Below, one piece after another: positions 1 through 10,092 of a stretch of 64,000 nucleotides of DNA. A program made the translations under genes and the position numbers. Source of the DNA: Thalassospira xiamenensis M-5 = DSM 17429 (GTDB lineage Bacteria; Pseudomonadota; Alphaproteobacteria; Rhodospirillales; Thalassospiraceae); the NCBI RefSeq assembly GCF_000300235.2, contig NZ_CP004388.1, positions 1,965,501 through 2,029,500 on the forward strand, read 5' to 3'. Below the pieces are notes generated by a model, which had not been told where the DNA came from, made no database searches, and saw nothing but the letters and a program-made list of their open reading frames with translations. The number at the start of each line of letters is the position of its first letter. Position 1 is the first letter of the stretch.

Positions 1-1100
1 AAATTTTGAAGGCCCTTTATCGGGGGGCCGAAATTCTAATTCTGGACGAGCCGACCGGGGTTCTGACCCCGCAGGAAGCCGATCATCTGTTCCGCATTCT
101 GGAAACCCTGAAACAGCAGGGCAAAACGGTTGTTCTGATCACGCATAAACTGCGCGAAATCATGGCGGCAACGGACAATGTTTCCGTGATGCGCCAGGGT
201 GAAATGGTGGCCCATCGCAAAACGGCCGAAACCAGCCCCGAAGAACTTTCCGAACTGATGGTCGGCCGCAAGGTGCTTTTGCGCCTTGAAAAGGGTGAGG
301 CCGCACCGGCGGCAACGGTTCTTGAGGTTGATAATCTGTGTGTTGAAACATCGCAGGGGGTGCGCAAGGTCAAGAATGCCAGCTTTACGGTGCGTGCTGG
401 CGAGATCGTCGGCATTGCCGGGGTTTCCGGCAACGGGCAAAGCGAACTTCTTGAAGCGCTTGGCGGGATACGTACGGTAACCGAAGGCCTGGTCCTTTTA
501 AACGGGCAGGATGTGACGCCCGGTCGTGGTGTGGATGCCGCCGAACTGCGTAAGCGCGGTGTCGCCCATGTGCCTGAGGATCGCCATCGCATGGCAATGG
601 TGACGTCATTTTCGGCCAAGGAGGCCGCTATCCTCGGTTACGAGGATGACGCGACCTATCAGAATGGGCTTTTCCTGAACTGGCATGCAATTTCCGATGC
701 TACCGAACATATGATGTCGGAATTCGACGTAAGGCCAAATGATCCTGATCTGAAAGCGGCCAATTTTTCCGGTGGCAACCAGCAGAAGCTGGTTCTGGCG
801 CGTGAAATCATGCGCGATCCAGAGCTTCTTCTGGTCGGACAGCCGACGCGCGGTGTCGATATCGGTGCCATCGAATTCATTCACAAACGTATTGTTGCGA
901 TGCGTGATGCTGGCAAGGCCGTTTTGCTGGTATCCGTCGAACTGGACGAAATCATGTCTCTTGCCGACCGCATACTGGTGATGTGTGATGGTGCCATCAT
1001 CGGTGAAGTTTCTGCTGCTGATGCCAATGAACGGGTGCTTGGCCTGATGATGGCCGGAGTTGATCCCCATGAAGCCAAAGCTGCGGAGGGGCAGGCATGA
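1..1100 (+). CDS. Nucleoside ABC transporter ATP-binding protein, 5'-truncated by the window edge
   Basis: ATPase subunit of a BMP/Nup-type (YufO-like) nucleoside importer, which hydrolyses ATP on the cytoplasmic face of the membrane. The reading frame is open to the first base of the window, so the true start and the first Walker A lie upstream. The visible part begins just before the Walker B of the first ABC domain ([12 protein letters not shown]). It is followed by a second ABC domain with a P-loop-like GVSGNGQSE near residue 140 and the signature FSGGNQQKL near 255. Two tandem ABC domains in one chain are typical of the sugar/nucleoside CUT2-like class. Its stop overlaps the start of the permease gene by 4 bp (ATGA). 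The function is well supported by the two permeases and by the nucleoside catabolic genes downstream; the exact substrate is inferred. Confidence 0.93.
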   Translation, partial: ILKALYRGAEILILDEPTGVLTPQEADHLFRILETLKQQGKTVVLITHKLREIMAATDNVSVMRQGEMVAHRKTAETSPEELSELMVGRKVLLRLEKGEAAPAATVLEVDNLCVETSQGVRKVKNASFTVRAGEIVGIAGVSGNGQSELLEALGGIRTVTEGLVLLNGQDVTPGRGVDAAELRKRGVAHVPEDRHRMAMVTSFSAKEAAILGYEDDATYQNGLFLNWHAISDATEHMMSEFDVRPNDPDLKAANFSGGNQQKLVLAREIMRDPELLLVGQPTRGVDIGAIEFIHKRIVAMRDAGKAVLLVSVELDEIMSLADRILVMCDGAIIGEVSAADANERVLGLMMAGVDPHEAKAAEGQA

Positions 1101-2215
1101 GTGACAGTGTTCAACTGCCGCGCTGGATTGATGTCGGCGCGTTGCCGCTGCTTAATCTTTTGCTGGCACTCGTTGTTTCGGGGCTTGTTGTTCTGGCGAT
1201 TGGTGAAAGCCCGACGCAAGTCGTTGAAATCCTGCTTTATGGCGCGTTTGGCTATGAAGAGGCGTGGGGCTATACGCTTTATTACACCACCAACTTCATC
1301 TTTACCGGTCTGGCCTTTGCCGTGGCATTCCATTGCGGTCTGTTCAATATCGGTGCCGAGGGGCAGGCCTATGTCGGTGGCCTTGGTGTTATTCTGGCGG
1401 CCCTTTACCTTGATTTCCTGCCATTCCCGATCATGCTGATCGTTGCCATTCTGGCCGCAGCAGTTTTCGGTGCGGCGTGGGCTTATATCCCGGCCTATTT
1501 ACAGGCACGTCGCGGGTCGCATGTCGTGATTACCACGATCATGTTCAATTTCATTGCGTCGTCGCTGATGGTTTATCTGCTGGTCAATGTTCTGCGCCCG
1601 CAGGGATCAATGACCCCGGAAAGCGAACAGATTGCCGAACATCTGCGTTTACCGTTCATTCATGATATCGCGGCCACCTTTGGTATCGAAATGGCCAGCA
1701 GTCCGCTGAACCTTTCGTTTGTGTATGCGCTTGTTTGCAGTGTTCTGGTCTGGCTGTTCATCTGGCATACCAGATGGGGGTATGCGATCCGCACGGTTGG
1801 TGCCAATGCGGTTGCCGCGACCTATGCCGGGATCGAGCCAGGACGTTACATCATCATGGCGATGATGATTTCAGGCGCGCTTTCGGCCTTCATGGCGCTT
1901 AACGAAGTGATGGGGGTCCAGCACCGGTTGCTGATTGATTTCACGGCCGGGTACGGCTTTGTCGGGATCGCGGTTGCCCTGATGGGGCGCAATCACCCGT
2001 TTGGTATTTTTCTGGCGGCATTGCTGTTTGGGATGCTGTATCAGGGCGGGGCGGAGCTCAGCTTTGAAATCCCGACGATTTCGAACGATATGGTCGTGGT
2101 TATTCAGGGGCTTGTTATCCTGTTTACCGGTGCGATGGAGCATATGTTCCGTCCGCGCGTGACCCGGATTTATACAGCGTGGCATTTGCGCCGCCGTGCG
2201 CAGGAGGCCGCATAA
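1097..2215 (+). CDS. Nucleoside ABC transporter permease (YufP-like)
   Basis: Inner-membrane permease of the BPD_transp_2 class, 372 residues with about ten hydrophobic segments. The stretch FNIGAEGQAYVGGL near residue 84 matches the conserved cytoplasmic loop of Nup/Rbs-type permeases. The start ATG overlaps the ATPase stop and follows a GGAGGGG Shine-Dalgarno. The gene ends in TAATG, so it is translationally coupled to the second permease. It should form a heterodimeric pore with that protein. Import of purine and pyrimidine nucleosides is inferred from the cdd, punA and deoA genes in the same operon. Confidence 0.93.
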   Translation: MSDSVQLPRWIDVGALPLLNLLLALVVSGLVVLAIGESPTQVVEILLYGAFGYEEAWGYTLYYTTNFIFTGLAFAVAFHCGLFNIGAEGQAYVGGLGVILAALYLDFLPFPIMLIVAILAAAVFGAAWAYIPAYLQARRGSHVVITTIMFNFIASSLMVYLLVNVLRPQGSMTPESEQIAEHLRLPFIHDIAATFGIEMASSPLNLSFVYALVCSVLVWLFIWHTRWGYAIRTVGANAVAATYAGIEPGRYIIMAMMISGALSAFMALNEVMGVQHRLLIDFTAGYGFVGIAVALMGRNHPFGIFLAALLFGMLYQGGAELSFEIPTISNDMVVVIQGLVILFTGAMEHMFRPRVTRIYTAWHLRRRAQEAA

Positions 2216-3186
2216 TGGATAATTTTGAACTGGTTATCCTGCTTCTGGATGCGACGCTTCGGACATCGACCCCGCTTATTCTTGCCGCACTGGCCGGGAT
2301 GTTTTCAGAACGGTCCGGCACGATCAACCTTGCACTTGAAGGCATGATGCTGGGCGGGGCGTTTTCGGCGGCGGCTGTTGCCTACTATGTCGGAAATCCC
2401 TGGGCCGGGTTGCTGGCGGCAATCGCAACGACGATCTGCCTTTCGCTTCTGCATGGTTTTGCCTGCATCACGCATAAGGGCAATCAGGTCGTATCGGGCA
2501 TGGCGATCAATATCCTGATGTCGGGCCTGACGGCACTTGTCGGGATTGCCCTGTTTGCGCAGGGCGGTAAGACTCCGTCGCTTGACCATGCTTCCCGGTT
2601 CCAGCCGATTACCTTGCCCGGCGCGGATGCCGTTGCCGATGTCCCGGTTCTGGGATCGATTTATTCAGAATTGCTGAGCGGTCATAACATTCTTGTCTAT
2701 GTCGCATTTCTGGCAGTACCAGCCGCGTGGTGGGTGATGTATCGCACCCGTTTCGGTTTGCGTCTGCGTGCGGTTGGCGAAAATCCGGGGGCGGTTGACA
2801 CCGCCGGTATTGGCGTGGTCGCCATGCGGTATCGTGCGGTGATTTGCAGTGGCGTTCTTGTCGGTATGTCGGGTGCGTATCTGTCGACCGCGCAGGGGGC
2901 GTCGTTCCTGCAGGATATGACGGCGGGCAAGGGTTATATTGCGCTGGCGGCGATGGTATTTGGTAAATGGCGGCCTTTCCCGGCACTGTTTGCGTGCCTG
3001 CTGTTTGGTTTCCTTGATGCCGCGGCAACCCGCATGCAGGGTGTTATCCTGCCGGGGATTGGCGAGGTGCCGGTGCAACTGGTGCAGGCATTGCCCTATG
3101 TTTTGACGGTAGTCCTGCTGGCGGGCTTTATTGGCCGCGCCACGCCGCCAAAATCGCTTGGTCGTCCGTATGTGAAGGAACGCTGA
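2215..3186 (+). CDS. Nucleoside ABC transporter permease (YufQ-like)
   Basis: Second integral-membrane subunit, 323 residues, with the conserved segment SGTINLALEGMMLGGAF near residue 34, equivalent to the NIGAEGQ loop of its partner. I chose the ATG whose first base is the last base of the preceding stop (TAATG), because the N-terminus then starts at the usual place for YufQ-type permeases. An in-frame start 36 bp upstream lies inside the other permease gene and is unlikely. About nine hydrophobic segments are visible. The protein is expected to pair with the upstream permease and with the tandem-domain ATPase. Confidence 0.92.
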   Translation: MDNFELVILLLDATLRTSTPLILAALAGMFSERSGTINLALEGMMLGGAFSAAAVAYYVGNPWAGLLAAIATTICLSLLHGFACITHKGNQVVSGMAINILMSGLTALVGIALFAQGGKTPSLDHASRFQPITLPGADAVADVPVLGSIYSELLSGHNILVYVAFLAVPAAWWVMYRTRFGLRLRAVGENPGAVDTAGIGVVAMRYRAVICSGVLVGMSGAYLSTAQGASFLQDMTAGKGYIALAAMVFGKWRPFPALFACLLFGFLDAAATRMQGVILPGIGEVPVQLVQALPYVLTVVLLAGFIGRATPPKSLGRPYVKER

Positions 3187-3237
3187 TCGCGTCGCGGTCA
3201 GCTTCCCTATCCGGTATATCTGGCAAACGAGGCTGTG

Positions 3238-3782
3238 ATGAATTCCAAACAGGTCTTTTTCATCATTGCCGTTCTGGCTGTTTCGCTGCCTGCCACGGTT
3301 TGTGCCGTGCAGGCCGCCGAAATTACGCCGACAGTTGTTTATTCGACCGGTCAGCGTGGAACGACCACGATCGTGGGGCCGAACTGGCAGCCACACAGAT
3401 CGGTCTTGGAGCGGATGTTGTTTTGCAGCTGGTCGGTGGCACGGGAATTGGCATTTTGCAGATAACAGCGGATGCCGGAAAGCTTGGGATTGTATCGGAT
3501 GCAAACCAGAACGGACTGCATTCGGAATTGGTTCTGACATCGATGGTTAAGCATGTCGATGTCGCCGTTTTCGAGGTATTCGCGGCGGCGCGAGATGGGG
3601 ACTGGAAACCGGGTATTCTAAGTCTTGGCCTTGCCGAAGACGGGGTTGACTGGACGTTAGACGATTAACAGGGACCTGATCATGCCTGCGATGAAGGATG
3701 CGGCCGATGCGGCGCGCAACGACATCATCAACGCCAGGTTACGGTTCACGACTATATGCAGAATGGAACCTGCCCGCGATAA
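3238..3782 (+). pseudogene. Remnant of a BMP-family nucleoside-binding protein gene
   Basis: The ATG at 3238 follows a GAGG Shine-Dalgarno and opens a good signal peptide (FFIIAVLAVSLPATVCAVQA) and the mature start ITPTVVYSTGQ, as in BMP/PnrA solute-binding proteins. The frame then breaks. BMP-like sequence resumes in another frame (LAATQIGLGADVV, GKLGIVSDANQNGLH, WKPGILSLGLAEDGVDW), shifts again around 3665-3670 (RDLIMPAMKDAADAARNDII) and returns for the C-terminus VTVHDYMQNGTCPR, ending at TAA 3780-3782. About 180 codons remain of the usual 320-350, so there is a large internal deletion as well as at least two frameshifts. The cognate binding protein of this ABC transporter is therefore not made from this locus; another copy may lie upstream of the window. 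Confidence 0.85.
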
Positions 3783-3808
3783 GCGGCAGGAAAAACAGGA
3801 TAAGACAT

Positions 3809-4228
3809 ATGACATCGCAAACTGTAATCAACGCCCCCCGCGATTTGATTGATGCGGCACTTGCCGCGCGTGACAGGGCATATGCGCCCTATTCGAAATT
3901 CCACGTCGGCGCAGCCCTTCGGACGGAGCGCGGGCAGATCATTGCCGGATGCAATGTTGAAAACGCGGCCTATCCCGAAGGTGTTTGTGCCGAGGCCGGG
4001 GCGATTTCGGCGATGGTTCTGTCGGGTGAAACCAAGTTTGACGAAATCGTCGTTGTGGGGCTGGGGGATGTTGCCTGTACGCCATGTGGCGGGTGTCGCC
4101 AGAAAATCCGGGAATTCACTGGATCGGATGCGACGATCTATATCATCAATGATGCAGGCAAAACGCTTTTGACCCTGACACGTGAAGAACTTATTCCCCA
4201 TTCCTTCGGGCCGGAGAATTTGAAATGA
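3809..4228 (+). CDS. cdd: Cytidine deaminase
   Basis: Deaminates cytidine and deoxycytidine to uridine and deoxyuridine in the cytoplasm. The 139-residue length is that of the small homotetrameric class. Zinc and catalytic motifs are present: C60-A-E62 within EGVCAEAGAIS, and C93 and C96 in PCGGCRQ. The substrate-binding NVENAAYP segment precedes them. An upstream in-frame start is possible, but it would add 37 residues encoded by the adjacent pseudogene. The ATG at 3809 has AGGA about 9 bp before it and gives the family N-terminus. The stop overlaps the punA start by 4 bp. It feeds uridine or deoxyuridine to the downstream phosphorylases. Confidence 0.96.
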   Translation: MTSQTVINAPRDLIDAALAARDRAYAPYSKFHVGAALRTERGQIIAGCNVENAAYPEGVCAEAGAISAMVLSGETKFDEIVVVGLGDVACTPCGGCRQKIREFTGSDATIYIINDAGKTLLTLTREELIPHSFGPENLK

Positions 4229-5031
4229 GCAACGTCAAAGCCGCATTGGAAATCATTGCCGCCAAGGCACCGGGCTTTAAGGCCGAGGTCGCACTTGTTC
4301 TTGGCAGTGGGCTGGGGGGCGTTGTTGACGCCGTCAGTGATGCAATCAAAATTTCCTATACCGACCTGCCGGGCTTTCCCAAGCCGACGGTAGTGGGCCA
4401 TGGCGGACAACTGGTTCTGGGCCGTATCGGGGGCGTTTCCGTTGCCGTCATGCAGGGCCGGGCGCATTATTATGAACATGGCCGTTCGGATTTGATGAGC
4501 GAGCCGCTTGAGACATTGCGAGAATTGGGTGCAGACCGGCTTATCCTGACCAATGCGGCGGGCTCTCTAATCTCCGAGGCATCACCGGGGAACCTGATGC
4601 TGATTACGGATCATATCAGCCTGTTCGGGCCCAATCCGTTAATCGGATATCATGGTGATGACCGGTTTGTCGGTATGGATGTGCCGTATGATCCGGAAAT
4701 CGGATCGGGGTTGAAAAATACTGCGGCCGAGCTTGGTATTGACCTGTTTGAAGGCACTTATTGCTGGTGCACCGGGCCGAGCTTTGAAACGCCGGCCGAA
4801 ATTCGTGCACTTAAGGTTTTGGGGGCAGATGCGGTCGGGATGTCGACTGTGCCGGAAAACATTCTTGCCCGGCGTCTGGGATTCCGGGTGGCGGCAGTCT
4901 CAAACATCACCAATCTGGCCGCGGGCATGAGCCCGACCGCTCTTAGTCATGAACAGACACTTGAAATGGCGAAAGAAGGATCTGCCAATTTGATCAAGAT
5001 CCTGCTGCGTTATTTTTCAAGTGATGCATGA
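4225..5031 (+). CDS. punA: Purine nucleoside phosphorylase
   Basis: Phosphorolytic cleavage of purine (deoxy)nucleosides to free base and (deoxy)ribose 1-phosphate. The 268 residues match the trimeric PNP class. The phosphate-binding GSGLG lies near residue 27, a GHGG motif near 58, QGRAHYYEHG near 83, and TNAAGSL near 110. The purine-site region ETPAEIRAL near 190 and the serine of VGMSTVPE are present. The gene overlaps cdd by 4 bp, which supports operon translation. Uptake, deamination and phosphorolysis genes are therefore co-transcribed. A MtaP-like specificity cannot be excluded but is less likely with cdd and deoA as neighbours. Confidence 0.94.
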   Translation: MSNVKAALEIIAAKAPGFKAEVALVLGSGLGGVVDAVSDAIKISYTDLPGFPKPTVVGHGGQLVLGRIGGVSVAVMQGRAHYYEHGRSDLMSEPLETLRELGADRLILTNAAGSLISEASPGNLMLITDHISLFGPNPLIGYHGDDRFVGMDVPYDPEIGSGLKNTAAELGIDLFEGTYCWCTGPSFETPAEIRALKVLGADAVGMSTVPENILARRLGFRVAAVSNITNLAAGMSPTALSHEQTLEMAKEGSANLIKILLRYFSSDA

Positions 5032-5089
5032 AGATTTTTTGATCGGGTTTGGAAACGTAATTCAATAATAAGCGCGCAGGAGAAAGCAT

Positions 5090-6430
5090 ATGCTGCCGCA
5101 GGAAATCATTCGCCGTAAACGTGAAGACGAAGTACTGACAGACGCCGAAATCGCCTTTTTCGTAAAGGGCATTGCCGATGAAAGCATCAGCGAGGGGCAG
5201 GTTGCCGCCCTTGCCATGGCCGTTTTCTTTAACGGCATGACCATGGATGAACGTGCGGCCCTTACGCGCAATATGCGTGATTCCGGGACCGTTCTTGATT
5301 GGAAGGCGCTTGGCCTTGAGGGCCCGGTCGTTGACAAGCATTCCACCGGTGGGGTTGGCGACAAGGTCAGTCTGATGCTGGGGCCGATTGTTGGTGCGTG
5401 CGGCGCATTTGTTCCGATGATTTCGGGACGGGGCCTTGGTCATACGGGTGGGACGCTGGACAAATTTGATTCCATTCCGGGTTATCGCACCGCGCCGACC
5501 CTGGATGAATTTGCCAAGGTCACACGTGAAGTCGGTTGTGCCATCATCGGACAGACCGCCGATCTTGCCCCTGCGGACAAGCGTTTTTATGGCATCCGCG
5601 ATGTTACCGCGACGGTCGAAAGCATTCCGTTGATCACCGCATCAATCCTGTCGAAAAAGCTGGCAGCGGGTCTGGATGCGCTGGTTATGGATGTCAAATT
5701 CGGATCGGGCGCCTTCATGAATGAATATGATCGCGCGCGCGAACTGGCCGAAAGCATCACCGAAGTCGCAACCCGCAATGGCGTGCCGACGACAGCGCTT
5801 CTGACCGATATGGAGCAGGTTCTGGGCGATACGGTTGGCAATGCACTTGAAATGCACGAAGCGGTTGATTTCCTGACTGGCAAGCATCAGGAACAGCGGG
5901 TTTATGATGTTACGATGGCGCTGGCAGCGGAAATGCTGTTATTGACCGGTGTTGCAACCGATGTTGCCGATGGTTTGCAGAAAGCAAGCGACGCCCTGAC
6001 ATCGGGCAGGGCTGCCGAGGTGTTTGGTAAAATGGTGTCGGCCCTTGGCGGCCCGGCTGATTTTATCGAAAACACGTCGGCCCATCTTGAAGCAGCACCA
6101 ATGATCAAGCCCGTCAGCGCGGCAAAGACCGGGCGCGTTGTATCGATGGATGCGCGCAAGGTCGGTCTGGCGCTGGTTGCGTTGAAAGGTGGCCGGACGC
6201 GTGCCGATCAGAAGATCGACTTTGCTGTCGGCTTTACCGATTTCATCAAGGTCGGACAGGCGGTTTCAGCCGAAATGCCGCTTTGTAACGCTCATGTCCG
6301 TGATCAGGCACAGCTTGACGAAGCGACTACCCTTTTGCGCGAGGCAATCGTCATTGGCGATGGCGAGGTCGCCAGAACCGGTTCGGCAGCAGCAGTTCGC
6401 GAACGGATTGTTGCCCGTACCAAAGGGTGA
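5090..6430 (+). CDS. deoA: Thymidine phosphorylase
   Basis: Converts thymidine and phosphate to thymine and 2-deoxyribose 1-phosphate. The 446-residue length is close to the E. coli enzyme. The phosphate-site [10 protein letters not shown] lies at residues 83-92, followed by the family signature [17 protein letters not shown] near 111-127. The pyrimidine-site region [17 protein letters not shown] follows near 175-190. The start has a clear CAGGAG Shine-Dalgarno, 58 bp after punA. It is the last gene of the nucleoside operon and is followed directly by a strong terminator. Pyrimidine-nucleoside phosphorylase (Pdp) is a related alternative, but the length and motifs fit DeoA better. Confidence 0.95.
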   Translation: MLPQEIIRRKREDEVLTDAEIAFFVKGIADESISEGQVAALAMAVFFNGMTMDERAALTRNMRDSGTVLDWKALGLEGPVVDKHSTGGVGDKVSLMLGPIVGACGAFVPMISGRGLGHTGGTLDKFDSIPGYRTAPTLDEFAKVTREVGCAIIGQTADLAPADKRFYGIRDVTATVESIPLITASILSKKLAAGLDALVMDVKFGSGAFMNEYDRARELAESITEVATRNGVPTTALLTDMEQVLGDTVGNALEMHEAVDFLTGKHQEQRVYDVTMALAAEMLLLTGVATDVADGLQKASDALTSGRAAEVFGKMVSALGGPADFIENTSAHLEAAPMIKPVSAAKTGRVVSMDARKVGLALVALKGGRTRADQKIDFAVGFTDFIKVGQAVSAEMPLCNAHVRDQAQLDEATTLLREAIVIGDGEVARTGSAAAVRERIVARTKG

Positions 6431-6455
6431 TTAATCGGGCGCGCAAAAATGCAGA

Positions 6456-6487
6456 AGGCCGGGCAGGATGATTGCCCGGCCTCTTTG
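6456..6487 (+). terminator. Intrinsic terminator after deoA
   Basis: Perfect 10-bp stem (AGGCCGGGCA paired with TGCCCGGCCT, loop GGATGAT) followed by CTTTGTT. It lies between the convergent deoA and GMC oxidoreductase genes and probably stops transcription from both sides, best from the deoA side. Confidence 0.85.
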
Positions 6488-6501
6488 TTCGGTCTGTGTG
6501 G

Positions 6502-8100
6502 CTAGTTTCGTGTGCTTTCCATGATCATGGTAGCTGCCTTTTCCGCGATCATGATGGTCGGTGAATTGGTATTGCCCGATGTAATGGTGGGCATGATTGA
6601 GGCATCGGCAATCCGAAGCCCGTCAAGCCCGCGCAGGCGCAATTGCGGGTCAACTACCGATGCCGGGTCCGCACCCATGCGACATGTGCCAACAGGGTGG
6701 AAAATTGTCGTGCCGATATTGCCCGCGGCTTTGACCAGATCATCCTCGGTCTCGTATGACGGGCCGGGTTTGAATTCTTCGGGCCGGTACGGGGCAAGGG
6801 CGGGCTGATTGGCAATTTTGCGGGTCAAACGGATTGAATCAACCGCGACCTTTTTATCGGCATCCGCACTGAGGTAATTTGGTGCGATGGCCGGTTGGTC
6901 GCGAAAATCGGGTGATTTCAGGTGGATGCTGCCGCGACTTTGCGGGCGCAGATTGCAGACACTTGCCGTAAAGGCCGGAAAGGGATGGACAGGATCACCG
7001 AACTTTTCAAGCGATAGTGGCTGCACATGATATTGCAGGTTTGCCGTTTCAAATGATGCGTCCGATTTGGTGAAGATGCCAAGCTGGCTTGGGGCCATCG
7101 ACATCGGCCCTGATTGATTAAACAGGTATTCCAGAGCGATCCCGGCCTTTCCGACAAGGCTGCTGGCCTGTTCGTTCAAGGTCCGAATGCCAGAGACCTT
7201 GAAGGCGCAGCGCAATTGAAGGTGATCCTGAAGGTTTTCACCGACCTGTGCGCTTTCATGGATAGTCTGGATGCCATGTTTTTGCAAAACATCGCCGCGA
7301 CCAATACCCGACAATTCCAGAATATGGGGCGATCCGACGGCACCGGCCGACAGAACGATTTCACGACGTGCCGTGACGGTTTCAATCTGGCCACTGCGGT
7401 CATATTCAACGCCCGTGACGCGACCGTTTTCAATGATCAGGCGACGAACTTGCGCGTGCGTGCGCAGTTCGAGGTTTTTGCGCGACAGGGCAGGCTTCAG
7501 AAATGCCTTCGAGGTATTCCAGCGAATGCCGCGTTTCTGGTTGACGGCGAAATAGCCCGACCCCTCGTTATTGCCGCGGTTGAAGTCGGCGACCTTGGGG
7601 ATGCCTGCCTGTTCGGCGGCATCCTGAAAGGCATCAAGGATTTCCCAGCGCACGCGCGCCTGTTCAACCCGCCATTCGCCGCCTGACCCGTGCATATCAT
7701 CTGAGCCGAGATAGTAATCTTCGGATTTTCTGAAATGCGGCAAGACGTCATCCCAGCCCCAACCGTTACATCCCGATTGCCGCCAGTGATCATAATCGGC
7801 AGCCTGACCACGCATATAGATCATGCCGTTGATCGACGAACATCCGCCCAGAACCTTGCCGCGCGGATATCCCAGTGATCGGCCATTCAGGCCGTTCTCG
7901 GCCTCGGTTTTGAAGCACCAGTCGACATTCGAATTGCCAATGCAATAAAGGTAACCCACGGGAATATGAATCCATGGATTGGTATCCTTGCCGCCGGCCT
8001 CTAGCAGAAGAATGCTGGCATCGCCCATTTCCGAGAGGCGATTGGCCAATGTGCATCCGGCAGAACCGGCGCCAATGATAATGTAATCGAAGCTATCCAA
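6502..8100 (-). CDS. GMC-family FAD oxidoreductase (choline/alcohol dehydrogenase-like)
   Basis: Flavoprotein of the glucose-methanol-choline family, about 532 residues. The N-terminal dinucleotide fold carries GAGSAGCTLANRL. The first GMC signature is GKVLGGCSSINGMIYMRG near residue 80. The C-terminus has FHPVGTCRMG and ADASIMPTITSGNTNSPTIM, where the catalytic His and the His/Asn partner reside. I prefer the TTG start at 8100: GGAG lies 8 bp before it, and the frame then begins MDSFDYIIIGAG as in relatives. An ATG at 8133 would add 11 residues with a poor ribosome site. The substrate is not determined; choline dehydrogenase is possible, but no betaine genes are adjacent. Confidence 0.88.
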   Translation of the reverse strand: MDSFDYIIIGAGSAGCTLANRLSEMGDASILLLEAGGKDTNPWIHIPVGYLYCIGNSNVDWCFKTEAENGLNGRSLGYPRGKVLGGCSSINGMIYMRGQAADYDHWRQSGCNGWGWDDVLPHFRKSEDYYLGSDDMHGSGGEWRVEQARVRWEILDAFQDAAEQAGIPKVADFNRGNNEGSGYFAVNQKRGIRWNTSKAFLKPALSRKNLELRTHAQVRRLIIENGRVTGVEYDRSGQIETVTARREIVLSAGAVGSPHILELSGIGRGDVLQKHGIQTIHESAQVGENLQDHLQLRCAFKVSGIRTLNEQASSLVGKAGIALEYLFNQSGPMSMAPSQLGIFTKSDASFETANLQYHVQPLSLEKFGDPVHPFPAFTASVCNLRPQSRGSIHLKSPDFRDQPAIAPNYLSADADKKVAVDSIRLTRKIANQPALAPYRPEEFKPGPSYETEDDLVKAAGNIGTTIFHPVGTCRMGADPASVVDPQLRLRGLDGLRIADASIMPTITSGNTNSPTIMIAEKAATMIMESTRN

Positions 8101-8426
8101 TGATCGAACTCCGTTGCGTGACGCGGGGATCATTCCGGACAGGGTAAGGTCGTGTGATCATGTTTTCTATCCTCCCAGTGGTATCGTTGTTTCGGCAGCA
8201 CAATTGGCTGCATTTGATTTTGGCTGTAACGCTATCATTGATTGCCGGGATCGGAAATATAATCGATGGCGGGATGCGTTCCGCGATACGGAAAACTCCG
8301 AAAGTAATTGAAAATTGGAATAATTATATAAAAATCAAACTGTTGCGAAGAGATTGTGATGTCGTAAGTTGATGGCATATCACAGCGTTTCACAGCACAT
8401 ATGCTGCCTTATGGCCGGAGCATCCG
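8101..8426. other. Divergent intergenic region between the GMC oxidoreductase and DASS transporter genes
   Basis: No convincing gene. The part nearest the transporter (about 8280-8350) is AT-rich and probably holds promoters for one or both divergent genes. I see no clear operator repeat or RNA element. Confidence 0.5.
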
Positions 8427-9986
8427 ATGATCCGATTTCCTCTGATTGACAGGCTTCCGATCTCGTCGACGGGTGCCAACCCGGCATCGCCCCGCCGACC
8501 CGGAGCATTACGGCGGCAGGCCGGGCTTTGGGGCGGGATGATCCTGTTTGTTGCCATGGTGCTGATGGAGCCACCAAGTGGCATGAGTTCGATTGCCTGG
8601 TACTCGGCATCCCTTGCCGCCTTGATGGCCGTTTGGTGGTTGTCGGAAGCGATCCCGATAGCGGCAACAGCACTGGTGCCGGTCGCCCTGGCGCCGGTAT
8701 TTGGTTTGGCATCGGTTGCACAGGTAACGCCGCACTATGCCAATCCCCTGATATTCATGTTTTTGGGGGGATTCATCATTGCGATCGCCATGGAGCGCTG
8801 GAACCTGCATCGACGCATTGCGCTGATGATCCTGAAAACGGTAGGGTTTAGGCCGCGTGCTCTTGTCGGGGGCTTCATAACCGCCACGGCATTCCTTTCG
8901 ATGTGGGTCAGTAATACCGCAACCGCGACGATGATGTTGCCGATTGCGCTTTCGATTGTGAATTTGCTTCGAGACAATGAAACGGAACCGTCCAGAGGCA
9001 TTGAGGACGACGATGAAAGTGTGACGGAAAAGCTTGCTCCGCTGACGCGCAATTTTGCGCTGGCCCTTCTATTCGGGATTGCCTTTGGTGCAAGCATCGG
9101 CGGGATCGGGACCCTGATCGGGACGCCGCCGAATGCGTTGCTTGCCGGTTATCTTGCCAGTAACTTTGATGTCAGCATAGGGTTCGGGCAATGGATGATG
9201 CTGGGGGTTCCGTTTGCTGCGGTCCTTTTGCTATTCTGCTGGTGGATACTGACATCTGTTGTCTATCCGCAGGCGGATGATCTTCCGGAAAATGCACGAC
9301 ATGCTTTGGCGCGTGATATTGCCGCACTGGGACCGATGTCACGCGGGGAGAAGTCGGTTGCCATCGTCTTTGTGGCGACGGCCTGCCTGTGGCTTTTCCG
9401 ACCGCTGATCGAGGTGGCTTTGCCCGATGTCCCGATCAGCGATGCATCGATTGCGATGTTTGCTGCGATTGCCTTGTTTGCGATCCCGGTCAAGGCACGT
9501 GAAAATCTTTATGTGCTGGATTGGAAGGCGACATTGCGGTTGCCTTGGGGCGTTTTGCTTTTGGTGGGCGGCGGACTGGCGTTAGGGGCGTTGATCAATG
9601 ACAGCGGCCTTGCGGCCTGGATTGCCGGAAATGCCGGTGCTTTACCAGACCTGCCGGTGTTCGTGCAGATCGGTCTGATTGCCTTGATGGTGATCCTGAT
9701 CAGCCATCTGACATCCAATACGGCGACGGCTGCAACCTTTTTGCCTCTGGTGGCAACTTATGCGTTGGGCGAGGGCATCGACCCGCTATTGCTTGCCGTG
9801 CCGGTGGCGATTGCCGCAAGCTGTGCCTTCATGTTGCCGGTGGCAACGCCCCCGAATGCTATTGTTTTTGCCAGCGGCTATCTGAAAATTGGCGATATGG
9901 TTCGCGCCGGTGCGGTTGTGAACCTTGCCGGGCTTGCTCTGCTGGTGGTGTTTTCCATGATTCTGGTGCCCATTCTGTTTAAATAA
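8427..9986 (+). CDS. DASS (SLC13) family sodium-coupled anion symporter
   Basis: Inner-membrane transporter of 519 residues in the divalent anion:sodium symporter family (di- or tricarboxylates, or sulfate). Two Ser-Asn-Thr motifs mark the two inverted halves: SNTATATMMLPIA near residue 165 and SNTATAATFLPL near 430. These tips bind substrate carboxylates and sodium in VcINDY-type proteins. The first-half TPPNALLAG near 233 and second-half TPPNAIVFASGY near 475 are the usual companions. The N-terminal 30 residues are basic and probably cytoplasmic. GGAG lies 7 bp before the ATG. The substrate is unknown; the DeoR-type regulator just downstream may control it. Confidence 0.9.
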   Translation: MIRFPLIDRLPISSTGANPASPRRPGALRRQAGLWGGMILFVAMVLMEPPSGMSSIAWYSASLAALMAVWWLSEAIPIAATALVPVALAPVFGLASVAQVTPHYANPLIFMFLGGFIIAIAMERWNLHRRIALMILKTVGFRPRALVGGFITATAFLSMWVSNTATATMMLPIALSIVNLLRDNETEPSRGIEDDDESVTEKLAPLTRNFALALLFGIAFGASIGGIGTLIGTPPNALLAGYLASNFDVSIGFGQWMMLGVPFAAVLLLFCWWILTSVVYPQADDLPENARHALARDIAALGPMSRGEKSVAIVFVATACLWLFRPLIEVALPDVPISDASIAMFAAIALFAIPVKARENLYVLDWKATLRLPWGVLLLVGGGLALGALINDSGLAAWIAGNAGALPDLPVFVQIGLIALMVILISHLTSNTATAATFLPLVATYALGEGIDPLLLAVPVAIAASCAFMLPVATPPNAIVFASGYLKIGDMVRAGAVVNLAGLALLVVFSMILVPILFK

Positions 9987-10092
9987 CAACTTCTTTGTGC
10001 GCAGGGCTTGCATTGCCGTTCATTAGAAAGCATTTTGATCGGTAACGAAAATTAACAATCAAAGACGAAAATTCAGGGCGGAAGGAAACAAT

